Source: Thermodesulfobacteriota bacterium (lineage in GTDB: Bacteria > Desulfobacterota > DSM-4660 > Desulfatiglandales > HGW-15). From it: DNA of 5,805 nt. The translations under genes were made by a program, and so were the position numbers. The notes beneath the pieces are model-generated. The model was given only the letters and a program-made list of their open reading frames with translations, was not told where the DNA came from and did not search any database. The stretch spans positions 1-5,805 of the forward strand of contig JALOPA010000392.1 of the NCBI GenBank assembly GCA_025454125.1, given 5' to 3'. Shown piece by piece: positions 1 through 5,652 of the stretch. Positions within the stretch are counted from its first letter, which is position 1, and each line of letters opens with the position of its first letter.

Positions 1-1
1 G

Positions 2-820
2 GAACAGTGCGAGGTGATTGCTCTTCATGACTGTGACATTGTGACGTATGACCGGCTTCTTCTCGGCCGGCTCCTGGAGCCGGCTGCAAACCCCAACAAC
101 GACTTCGAATTCTGCAAAGGCTATTATGCCCGCATCTCGCCCACGGAAAAGCAAATGAAAGGGAGAGCGACGAGGCTCTTCGTGACCCCCTTTGTGGAAG
201 CGCTCGCGCGAATCATGCATCGGCAAAACCATCACGAGCTGGAGGATTTTTTCCGTTATCACCGCGCCTTTCGATACCCCCTGGCCGGGGAGTTCAGCTT
301 CCTGACCCGATTGGGAAAAGCCCTCAATGTCGCCTATGACTGGGGTCTCGAAGTGAGCACCCTCTCCGAGGTGCATGAGAGGCTGATGCCGAAGAAGATC
401 GCCCAGATCGACCTGTGCAGAAACTACGAACACAAGCACCAGCAGCTCTCTGAGACGGATGCCAGCACAGGACTGCACCGCATGATCGGAGACATCACCA
501 AGTTTTACCTGAATTACATCCGATCCCATGGAATGCCCATTGACGATGCGTTCATCGACATGGTCCAGCGCACCTACTACAGCACGGCTTTGGGGTTCGT
601 CAAAAGCTACAGTGATGATGCGGAATCCAACGGATTGTTCTATGACCGGCACCAGGAAGAGCAGACCGTGGCCTATTTCAGCGACTTCGTCGGTACGGCC
701 TGGGAGCAGGCAAGGGGACAGAGGGGCGGGACCCAGATTCCGTCCTGGAACCGCGTCACCTATTCCGTCCCCGACATCTACAAGGCTCTTCTCGAGGCGG
801 TCGAGGAGGACAATGCGTAA
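2..820 (+). CDS. gpgS: Glucosyl-3-phosphoglycerate synthase (GT81 family), 5'-truncated by window edge
   Basis: The predicted enzyme transfers glucose from an NDP-glucose to 3-phosphoglycerate, giving glucosyl-3-phosphoglycerate, the precursor of the compatible solute glucosylglycerate; it should be cytosolic. The frame is open from base 2, and the GTG at 14 is not a convincing start because coding sequence continues upstream of it. Counting from base 2, the fragment begins in the GT-A fold just before a DxD-type motif, HDCD (residues 9-12), the expected metal/nucleotide-sugar site. Further family-like blocks are KGYYARI, GRATRLFVTP, RYPLAGE (91-97, the acceptor region in GpgS), YDWGLEV (112-118) and an EHKH motif (143-146) matching the His-containing segment near the metal in GpgS. 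About 272 residues remain; roughly 120-130 N-terminal residues would be missing if it is a full-length bacterial enzyme of about 400 residues. The stress-protein gene follows after 17 bp, so they are probably co-transcribed. A related GT81 enzyme using another sugar is the main alternative. Confidence 0.85.
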   Translation, partial: EQCEVIALHDCDIVTYDRLLLGRLLEPAANPNNDFEFCKGYYARISPTEKQMKGRATRLFVTPFVEALARIMHRQNHHELEDFFRYHRAFRYPLAGEFSFLTRLGKALNVAYDWGLEVSTLSEVHERLMPKKIAQIDLCRNYEHKHQQLSETDASTGLHRMIGDITKFYLNYIRSHGMPIDDAFIDMVQRTYYSTALGFVKSYSDDAESNGLFYDRHQEEQTVAYFSDFVGTAWEQARGQRGGTQIPSWNRVTYSVPDIYKALLEAVEEDNA

Positions 821-828
821 GCGCGAGG

Positions 829-835
829 AAGGAGG
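829..835 (+). promoter_or_regulatory. Ribosome binding site of the universal stress protein gene
   Basis: AAGGAGG is a near-perfect Shine-Dalgarno site. It lies only 2 bases before the ATG at 838 but 5 bases before the adjacent in-frame ATG at 841. The second ATG may therefore be the real start; the two proteins differ by one methionine. Confidence 0.75.
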
Positions 836-837
836 AC

Positions 838-1782
838 ATGATGCGAAAAATCCTGCTGACAACCGATGGGTCGCGACCTGCGCTGGGAGCAGCGCACTAC
901 GTGGCCAACCTCTACAAAGGGGCGCCGGACGTTGAAGTCACCGTTTTGAACATTTCTCCTGCGATTCCGCCTCTCTATCGAGAGCTGAGCAGCGACCCCG
1001 CCGTGTACAGACAGTTCGCGCTCTGGAGGAAGAAAAGAGAGGAGGAGGCTAAAAGGTACTTTGAGGCGACTTCAAGAATCTTGCTGGAAGGAGGGCTGAA
1101 GAAAAGCCATATCAAGACCAAGCATGTTCACCAGGCGGTAGGGGTCGCGCGCGACATTGTCCGGGAGCTGGACGCCGGGTCTTTCCATGTGTGCGTGGTG
1201 GGCAAGAAGGGCATGGGTTGGTTCGACACGATTTTCTTGGGCAGCATTACGGATAAGCTCCTCGAGGTCTCTGAAAATCACCCGTTGTGGCTTGTGGACG
1301 GAACCGGGGCCAAAAGCCGCAGAGTGCTGATCGCCGTGGATGAGACTCTCCATGCGGTTGAGCTCGCCCGACATGCCGGAAGGATGCTGCGGGGGCTTTC
1401 GCCGGTGCATGTTCTCTTCTACCACTATTGCTCTCCCTTCACCGAAGCTCTTCCGAATGAAGAGCGAAACCGGATGAAGGAAACCGAGAAAGAGGTGGTG
1501 GCCATGGAGAAGGCAAGAATGGCTCAGATCGTAGGGATAGCCCAGGATGCGATTTTGGGTGAAGGGCTGAAGCCCAGAAGCCTCAATTACCAGTTTGACT
1601 ACAATCCGTCGGCCCGACACAAGAAGATTTCCAGGGCCATCCTGTCAAAGCTCCAGGAAGGGGATTACGGCACGCTGCTTCTAGGCCGCAAAGGCACCAC
1701 CGGTGCCAGAGAGTTTCGCATGGGCTCCGTGGCGCTGAGGATTATCAACGAAGCTCAGCACTGTTCGGTTTGGGTTGTCTGA
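838..1782 (+). CDS. Tandem-domain universal stress protein (UspA family)
   Basis: A cytosolic protein of 314 residues built from two consecutive Usp domains. Domain 1 starts with the beta strand RKILLTTDGS (about residues 3-12) and ends with PLWLVD near 153. Domain 2 starts with RRVLIAVDE (161-169) and ends at the C terminus with CSVWVV. Both carry a complete ATP-binding signature of the form G-2x-G-9x-G-S: G122, G125, G135-S136 in domain 1 and G283, G286, G296-S297 in domain 2. Nucleotide-binding Usp proteins are known to act as stress regulators or chaperone-like factors, but the family name does not fix a precise role. Domain 1 has a charged helical insert (WRKKREEEAKRYFEATSR, from about residue 63), and domain 2 a similar one rich in Lys and Glu. 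The gene follows the glucosyltransferase by 17 bp, suggesting co-expression of a stress sensor with compatible-solute synthesis (inference). Its 3' end meets the C-terminal frame of the opposite-strand phosphorylase tail to tail, with 28 bp of overlap. Confidence 0.93.
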   Translation: MMRKILLTTDGSRPALGAAHYVANLYKGAPDVEVTVLNISPAIPPLYRELSSDPAVYRQFALWRKKREEEAKRYFEATSRILLEGGLKKSHIKTKHVHQAVGVARDIVRELDAGSFHVCVVGKKGMGWFDTIFLGSITDKLLEVSENHPLWLVDGTGAKSRRVLIAVDETLHAVELARHAGRMLRGLSPVHVLFYHYCSPFTEALPNEERNRMKETEKEVVAMEKARMAQIVGIAQDAILGEGLKPRSLNYQFDYNPSARHKKISRAILSKLQEGDYGTLLLGRKGTTGAREFRMGSVALRIINEAQHCSVWVV

Positions 1783-2033
1783 GACTCCGGGACAAGCCAA
1801 ACCACCTCATAGGGTTGGAGGGTGATCAAGAGCCTGTCCTTTTTGGGGTTGATCTTTTTTTCGCTCAGGAGATCGTGCCAAGGCCCTTGATATCTTTTCA
1901 CGTCTTCGAGCGGTATCTCAACTCGGCACCGGATTCGGGTTACATTCGTAACCGTCAGCACAGTGAACTCCCCTTCCGGGGACGTCCTCATCACGGCAAA
2001 GACCGCCGGGGACAGAGAAAGAACTTTCTGGGC
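1755..2033 (-). pseudogene. Displaced C-terminal beta domain of the GH13_18 phosphorylase
   Basis: Read one base forward of the catalytic frame, this stretch gives AQKVLSLSPAVFAVMRTSPE, then a TVLTVTNVT segment and a beta-rich tail ending LQPYEVVWLVPESQTTQTEQC. That is the layout of the C-terminal beta-sandwich that follows the barrel in GH13_18 enzymes, including the typical PAVFAV-RTSP and VLTVTNVT strands. It cannot be a separate gene: it has no start or ribosome site suited to independent translation, and an in-frame TGA at 2036-2034 lies just upstream. Joined to the upstream frame it gives about 598 residues, a plausible full length for this family. Its last 28 bases overlap the 3' end of the stress-protein gene on the other strand. 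If the shift is a sequencing or assembly error, both frames form one intact gene from 3552 to 1755; if real, the enzyme is truncated and probably unstable. Confidence 0.78.
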
Positions 2034-3552
2034 TCAAGGATCTCAGCAGAGAGCGCAGATCCACAATCGCCCGGTTGATCACGCGGTTCTCACGGGTCGC
2101 TTCCACCGCAGCGTGGTCGCTGTGGGTTCCGAAGAGGCTGTGCAGGTAGATGCCCGGCACCCCCTGCAGAACCAGGGCGATGGCCCGGGAAGCGACAAAG
2201 CGTTTGATCTGGATGCGTAGAGGGTCGCCGTCCTGTTTCTTGTTCAGAGCGCTGTACCACGTCATGTTGACTTCATAGGGAACCTCCGTGCCATCTTCTG
2301 AGGTCTTGTAGGAAATAAAGCCTCCGTGGTCCGCTGCGCGCCGGCAGATGCGATCGATATCCTTCGCAGAGAGAATGTTCTTGACCCCCAAAAGACCGAT
2401 CCCGTCGTGGGAATCCAGAAAATTGAAATAGGTGGCCGTCTCGGACGGCGGCGTGATGGACTTGGCCCATTCAGAGAGAACCCTCGCGTCCCCTGTGTAA
2501 AAGGTATGGAGCACGAGGGGGGGCAGGGCGAAGTTGTAGACCATGTGGGCCTCGTCCCTTCCGTTGCCGAAATAGGCGATGTTTTCATCATGGGGCACAT
2601 TGGTCTCCGTGACGAGCGCCACATGGGGCGCAACGACCGAGACAATATCCCGCAGGAGCTTGATGATTTCGTGAGTCTGTTCCAGGTGGATGCACCGTGT
2701 TCCCGGCTGGTTCCAGAGATAGGTGACGGCATCCAGCCTCAGAATGTCCGCGCCCTGGCGCACATAGAGAAGAAGGATCTCAATGACCCTCAACAGAACC
2801 TTGGGATTCCGGTAGTTGAGGTCTATTTGGTCCGGTGAAAAGGTGGTCCACACATAGCGCGGCCCTTTGAGCGTTTCGTAGCGGGTCAGGACGGGAGTTG
2901 TCCTCGGCCGGAAGATCATACGGCGTTGCCCAGGGGTGAGTTCGTCCTCCGTAGCGAACCAGATGAAGAAGTCCTCATAATCCGGATTCCCCGCCAGAAA
3001 TTCAACAAACCAGCGGCTCTTGGAGGAGACGTGGTTGATGACACCGTCGAACATGAGCCGGTATCGAGTTTCCAGCGCTTCGATATCATGCCACGATCCG
3101 AGCAGCGGATCCACGGTCTCAAAGTCGATGACCGAAAAGCCGCGATCCGATGAGGAGGGAAAGAAGGGGAGGATGTGCAGGGTGTTGATGGTGCCTTTGA
3201 GGTAGGAGTCGCTGAAGTCTCCAAGGGTTTTGAGCGGGGATTGCCGTTTCTTGTAGAGCAGGTCCCCATAGGTGATGAGGATGATATCCCGTTCCGTGAA
3301 CCGCTCTGCCGGAATGAAGTTGCGCTCCCGCGCCATCAGCTCGAGCGGCTTGTGGGCATGGAACACCTGGAGGATCCGTTCGATCTCGGCCAGAGCGGAT
3401 TGGGCCACCGGATCAGCATACAGAACCCGCAATCGTTGCAGCATCCGATCACGCACCTCTTGGGGCAACTCAAGCCGCGGCCTGGTGAAGTCAGGCTCAG
3501 GATTGCAAACGGTCCGTGTGGTCTCAAAACGGGGCTTCGGAGGTGCTGTCAT
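1918..3552 (-). CDS. GH13_18 phosphorylase, probable glucosylglycerate phosphorylase, frameshifted before its C-terminal domain
   Basis: This frame encodes the catalytic (beta/alpha)8 barrel of a sucrose-phosphorylase-like enzyme. Known members use inorganic phosphate to split a glucoside, here most likely glucosylglycerate into glucose 1-phosphate and glycerate. Counting from the ATG at 3552, visible GH13 signatures are ITYGDLL near the N terminus, DGVINH (D169-H174, region I), the nucleophile D274 in LRLDAV, the acid/base E316 in VTETNVP, and the stabiliser D383 in LDSHDG; PGIYLHSLFG closes the barrel. The ATG at 3552 is preferred over the one at 3618 because AGAGG precedes it with normal spacing and the longer form would overlap mgtE. 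After about base 2036 the sequence leaves the family; the residues down to the stop at 1918 are out-of-frame translation. The true C-terminal domain continues in another frame (1755-2033). The glucosylglycerate assignment rests on the neighbouring synthase; sucrose or glucosylglycerol phosphorylase are alternatives. Confidence 0.8.
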   Translation of the reverse strand: MTAPPKPRFETTRTVCNPEPDFTRPRLELPQEVRDRMLQRLRVLYADPVAQSALAEIERILQVFHAHKPLELMARERNFIPAERFTERDIILITYGDLLYKKRQSPLKTLGDFSDSYLKGTINTLHILPFFPSSSDRGFSVIDFETVDPLLGSWHDIEALETRYRLMFDGVINHVSSKSRWFVEFLAGNPDYEDFFIWFATEDELTPGQRRMIFRPRTTPVLTRYETLKGPRYVWTTFSPDQIDLNYRNPKVLLRVIEILLLYVRQGADILRLDAVTYLWNQPGTRCIHLEQTHEIIKLLRDIVSVVAPHVALVTETNVPHDENIAYFGNGRDEAHMVYNFALPPLVLHTFYTGDARVLSEWAKSITPPSETATYFNFLDSHDGIGLLGVKNILSAKDIDRICRRAADHGGFISYKTSEDGTEVPYEVNMTWYSALNKKQDGDPLRIQIKRFVASRAIALVLQGVPGIYLHSLFGTHSDHAAVEATRENRVINRAIVDLRSLLRSLSPESSFSVPGGLCRDEDVPGRGVHCADGYECNPNPVPS

Positions 3553-3583
3553 ATCCAACCTCTCGAACGCGGCAAGCGGTCGA

Positions 3584-4939
3584 TTATCCTGTGGCCATGC
3601 CCAGGACCAGGGCTGCAATAAGAAAATAAATGCTCAGGCCGACGACATCGGCGACCGAGGTAATCAGGGGGCTGCTGGCCACCGCAGGGTCCAGCCGCAG
3701 CCTGCTCAACAAGAAGGGCAGACTGGCTCCGATCAGGTTGGAGACCAAAACGATTCCTGTCATGGCCAGGAATACTACCAGGCCCATCCTCCATCCGCCC
3801 CGGTATACCCCAAGGAACCAGGTCAAGACCCCGAGAGTGAGCCCCAGGAGAATGCCCAAAGCAAGCTCCTTGCCCGCAGCCCGAATCCAGTGATCCGGCT
3901 TGAGATCGCCCGTGGCCATAGCGCGGATCATGAGCGTGGCGGATTGAGCGCCCGCATTGCCTCCGGCGGCGATGAGCAGGGGAATGAAGAAAGCCAAAGC
4001 GATGGAAGACAGGAGCAGGTTTTCGTGAAAAGCGATGATTTCGGAGGCGGCCAAGTTCACCAGGATCAACCCCATGAGCCATCCAATTCTCTTGCGGAAG
4101 AGGGACCACAGCCCTGCCTCTCGATAGCTCTCTTTGAGGGGAACCACGGCCGCGACCCGGTGGAAGTCTTCGGTCGCCTCCTCTTGCGCCACGTCCAGCA
4201 CGTCGTCGACGGTCACAATGCCGAGAAGCACGCCCTGAGAATCCACAACGGGAAGGGCGACCAGGTCGTAGTGCTGGATGGTGGATACGGCTCTTTCCCT
4301 GTCTTCCAGGGCGGAGATGCTCACGAAGAGTTGATCCATGATTTCGGCGACGCTCTGCTCCACGGGCGCCAGGACGAAGCGGCGCAGATCTAGGGCGTCA
4401 ATCAATTTCCAGGAGGAGTCCACGACATAGATGACGTTGATCGTTTCGCTGTTTTTCCCTCTCAACCGGATGTGTTCCAGGGCGCGACCGATGGTCCATT
4501 CCGGGCGGACAGCCACATAGTCGGGCGTCATCAGCCTTCCTACGCTCTGCTCGGGGAAACCGAGAAGCTGGAGGGTCTCTTTGCGGTCTTCAGGGCTCAG
4601 GAGGTTAAGAAGCCTCTGGGTGGCCTCGCCGGGCAGCTCTTCGAAAAAATCGGTTCGGTCGTCGGGGCTCAAACCAGCCAGGACCCTTCGGGCTTCTTCC
4701 TCCGTCAAACCCCTGAGGAGGTCGTCCTTTTTTTTCGGCTCGAGATAGGAGAAAACCTCCGTGGCCAGGGGCCGGGGAAGGAGACGGAAAAGGAGAATCC
4801 GGTCCGCTTTGTCCAGACCGGGCAGGGAATCGGCAATGTCCGGAGCCGGGAGTTCGCGCAAGAGTTCTCTGGCCTGAGCCCATTTCTTTTCCGACAGAAG
4901 CTCCTCAGTGACCTTCTTGATTTCGACAAGCTCCTCCAT
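3584..4939 (-). CDS. mgtE: Magnesium transporter MgtE
   Basis: Inner-membrane Mg2+ channel/transporter of 451 residues, the usual family length. Domains in order: an alpha-helical acidic N domain (about 1-130, repeats such as LLRELPAPDIADSL and LAGLSPDDRTDFFEELP); a CBS pair that begins at GRLMTPDYV (M137) and runs to about 255, with the second repeat giving LPVVDSQGVLLGIVTVDDVLDV; a connecting helix; and a membrane domain from about W287 to the end with five hydrophobic segments. In the pore region AAGGNAGAQSATLMIRA and the late motif SSPLITSVADVVGL are present. D431 in the latter sits where a pore Asp coordinates Mg2+ in the Thermus enzyme. The N and CBS domains of the family sense cytosolic Mg2+ and close the pore. 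The start at 4939 has AAAGGG (4952-4947) 7 bases upstream. The phosphorylase gene follows after 31 bp on the same strand, so the two are likely co-transcribed. Confidence 0.95.
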   Translation of the reverse strand: MEELVEIKKVTEELLSEKKWAQARELLRELPAPDIADSLPGLDKADRILLFRLLPRPLATEVFSYLEPKKKDDLLRGLTEEEARRVLAGLSPDDRTDFFEELPGEATQRLLNLLSPEDRKETLQLLGFPEQSVGRLMTPDYVAVRPEWTIGRALEHIRLRGKNSETINVIYVVDSSWKLIDALDLRRFVLAPVEQSVAEIMDQLFVSISALEDRERAVSTIQHYDLVALPVVDSQGVLLGIVTVDDVLDVAQEEATEDFHRVAAVVPLKESYREAGLWSLFRKRIGWLMGLILVNLAASEIIAFHENLLLSSIALAFFIPLLIAAGGNAGAQSATLMIRAMATGDLKPDHWIRAAGKELALGILLGLTLGVLTWFLGVYRGGWRMGLVVFLAMTGIVLVSNLIGASLPFLLSRLRLDPAVASSPLITSVADVVGLSIYFLIAALVLGMATG

Positions 4940-4981
4940 CCATTGACCCTTTCATGCGCGTTGGGATCTCCTCTGGTATCG

Positions 4982-5009
4982 CTTATCATTTCTGTCTATG
5001 GCTTGTAAA
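4982..5009 (-). promoter_or_regulatory. Candidate sigma70-type promoter for mgtE and the phosphorylase
   Basis: On the minus strand TTTACA (5009-5004, five of six consensus bases) is followed after 16 bases by GATAAG (4987-4982, four of six). Transcription would start near 4975, leaving about 35 bases of leader before the mgtE ATG. The spacing is acceptable, but the -10 is weak, so this is a tentative call. Confidence 0.35.
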
Positions 5010-5209
5010 GGCATGGCTTCACAATGACGAACCGTGTGATTCTTTTCTGTGCGCCATGCTCTCATTCGCGAAGCGATCCGTCACCCGCGGTGGTGCCTCA
5101 GCCCTCCGATAAGAAGATTTCCCGCGTCTTAGCGCGGCACCTGATGGTTCTGCTGGTGCACATGGGGCATCGGATTAGGGGAAATCGTTTTCCAGGGGGC
5201 GCCTTTTTG

Positions 5210-5237
5210 TTGACACCGGTGAATTCCTCCGTATTAT
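5210..5237 (+). promoter_or_regulatory. Strong sigma70-type promoter of the STAS-like gene
   Basis: A perfect -35 box TTGACA (5210-5215) is separated by 16 bases from TATTAT (5232-5237), five of six bases of the -10 consensus. Transcription should begin around 5243-5245, giving a leader of about 65 bases. The surrounding DNA turns AT-rich compared with the genes, as expected for a promoter. Confidence 0.75.
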
Positions 5238-5257
5238 GTAAGCAATCGATAACTTAC
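5238..5257. promoter_or_regulatory. Palindromic candidate operator at the transcription start
   Basis: Arms GTAAG (5238-5242) and CTTAC (5253-5257) are exactly symmetric about a central self-complementary ATCGAT (5245-5250), so 16 of 20 positions obey dyad symmetry. Two further symmetric pairs (TA at 5235-5236 against TA at 5259-5260) extend it to an imperfect 26 bp. It abuts the -10 box and covers the predicted start site, where a bound dimeric repressor would block transcription. The regulator is unknown. Confidence 0.45.
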
Positions 5258-5267
5258 TTATGATCGC

Positions 5268-5282
5268 TTTCAGCGACTGAAA
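5268..5282 (+). repeat. Perfect inverted repeat in the 5' leader
   Basis: TTTCAG (5268-5273), the three bases CGA, then CTGAAA (5277-5282). In RNA it forms a 6-bp stem with a triloop that ends 11 bases before the ribosome site; in DNA it could be a second operator half-pair. The stem is AU-rich and weak, so its role is uncertain. Confidence 0.4.
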
Positions 5283-5293
5283 CCGCCAGCGGG

Positions 5294-5302
5294 AAAGGAG
5301 GT
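5294..5302 (+). promoter_or_regulatory. Ribosome binding site of the STAS-like gene
   Basis: AAAGGAGGT is a full-length Shine-Dalgarno match placed 7 bases before the ATG at 5310. It fixes the start and predicts strong translation. Confidence 0.85.
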
Positions 5303-5309
5303 CTTTGAC

Positions 5310-5600
5310 ATGGCATCCAATTTCCGAGTTGTTGTGTGGCGTGAAGGGGAGAGTGTGCACCTGAAGCTGGTGGGTGATTTTGACGGCTCATCAGCATGCG
5401 AGTTGCTTGAAACGGTCAAAGACCACTCTGTGGGGGGGCATAGAGTTTTGATCTGCACCAACAGCCTGAAGAAGGTTCATCCTTTCGGTGTGCACGTTTT
5501 TGAGAAGAAACTCGGTGAAATGAAACATTCGCCCTTTCGGATCTTCTTCACCGGCGCTCATGCGAAAAAAATCGCTCCGAGGGAGACCATGTGTTTGTGA
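5310..5600 (+). CDS. Small STAS-like domain protein (hypothetical)
   Basis: A 96-residue soluble protein without signal peptide or membrane segment. The order of predicted elements resembles a STAS (anti-sigma antagonist) fold: strand SVHLKLVGDFD (15-25), helix SSACELLETVKDH (27-39), strand HRVLICTNS (44-52), helix after the KKVHPFG turn (54-60), strand FRIFFTG near 76-82. In canonical antagonists the turn carries a phosphorylated serine in a DS-G context; here the matching place reads HPFG, with P58 where the serine would be. If it is a STAS protein it therefore cannot be switched by the usual kinase route. Known STAS domains bind partners or nucleotides, but no kinase, phosphatase or sigma factor is visible nearby. 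The gene stands alone behind its own strong promoter, palindrome and ribosome site, which supports it being real and regulated. The fold assignment is from pattern only; a hypothetical protein of another fold is possible. Confidence 0.8.
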   Translation: MASNFRVVVWREGESVHLKLVGDFDGSSACELLETVKDHSVGGHRVLICTNSLKKVHPFGVHVFEKKLGEMKHSPFRIFFTGAHAKKIAPRETMCL

Positions 5601-5604
5601 ATTC

Positions 5605-5634
5605 GGCGCAGGCACCGGGGTTGGAGCCTGCGCC
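5605..5634. terminator. GC-rich hairpin after the STAS-like gene
   Basis: GGCGCAGGC (5605-5613) pairs perfectly with GCCTGCGCC (5626-5634) around a 12-base loop, starting 4 bases after the stop codon. The position fits a terminator, possibly shared by the gene that ends at 5653 on the other strand. There is no T run on either side, so it is not a textbook intrinsic terminator; it may act with Rho or as a 3'-end stabiliser. Confidence 0.5.
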
Positions 5635-5652
5635 CTCAGGGGAGTTCCCAAA

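Larger units (their letters stand above)
4940..5309. other. Intergenic region between divergent mgtE and STAS-like gene
   Basis: This 370-base stretch holds no convincing gene. Near mgtE lies a candidate minus-strand promoter; near 5210-5282 lie the promoter and palindromes of the rightward gene. Between them I see only short dyads: TCACA (5019-5023) with TGTGA (5035-5039), CACC-CGC-GGTG (5082-5092), and CCGCG (5122-5126) with CGCGG (5133-5137). None has a following T run, so none is a clear terminator. I found no tRNA, and no riboswitch fold that I can support. Confidence 0.7.

Noticed and set aside
528..935. Plus-strand frame of 135 codons spanning the junction of the synthase and stress-protein genes
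   Set aside because: It is an alternate-frame shadow rich in Arg, Ser, Pro and Thr that overlaps two convincing genes.
1072..1620. Minus-strand frame of 182 codons inside the stress-protein gene
   Set aside because: It is fully antisense to a well-supported gene with intact motifs, and its translation has no domain character.
2006..2040. Programmed +1 ribosomal frameshift joining the two phosphorylase frames
   Set aside because: There is no in-frame stop, slippery codon pair or upstream Shine-Dalgarno-like stimulator of the kind known from prfB, and this enzyme family is not known to use recoding.
3553..3618. N-terminal extension of the phosphorylase to an ATG at 3618
   Set aside because: It would overlap the end of mgtE and add residues unlike the family; the ATG at 3552 has a ribosome site and better context.
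3272..4393. Long plus-strand open frame of 373 codons
   Set aside because: It lies antisense to mgtE and the 5' part of the phosphorylase. Its translation is low-complexity, rich in Gln, Gly, Asp and His, with no domain pattern, as expected for a shadow of GC-rich coding sequence.
4940..5010. Mg2+-sensing riboswitch (M-box) ahead of mgtE
   Set aside because: The predicted leader is only about 35 bases, too short for an M-box, and I see none of its conserved helices.
5019..5039. TCACA/TGTGA dyad as a CRP-type binding site
   Set aside because: The half-sites are in the reverse order with an 11-base spacer, unlike the TGTGA-N6-TCACA arrangement of that family.
5024..5263. Plus-strand frame of 79 codons
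   Set aside because: It has no ribosome site and no recognisable protein pattern, and its end runs through the promoter and palindrome of the following gene.
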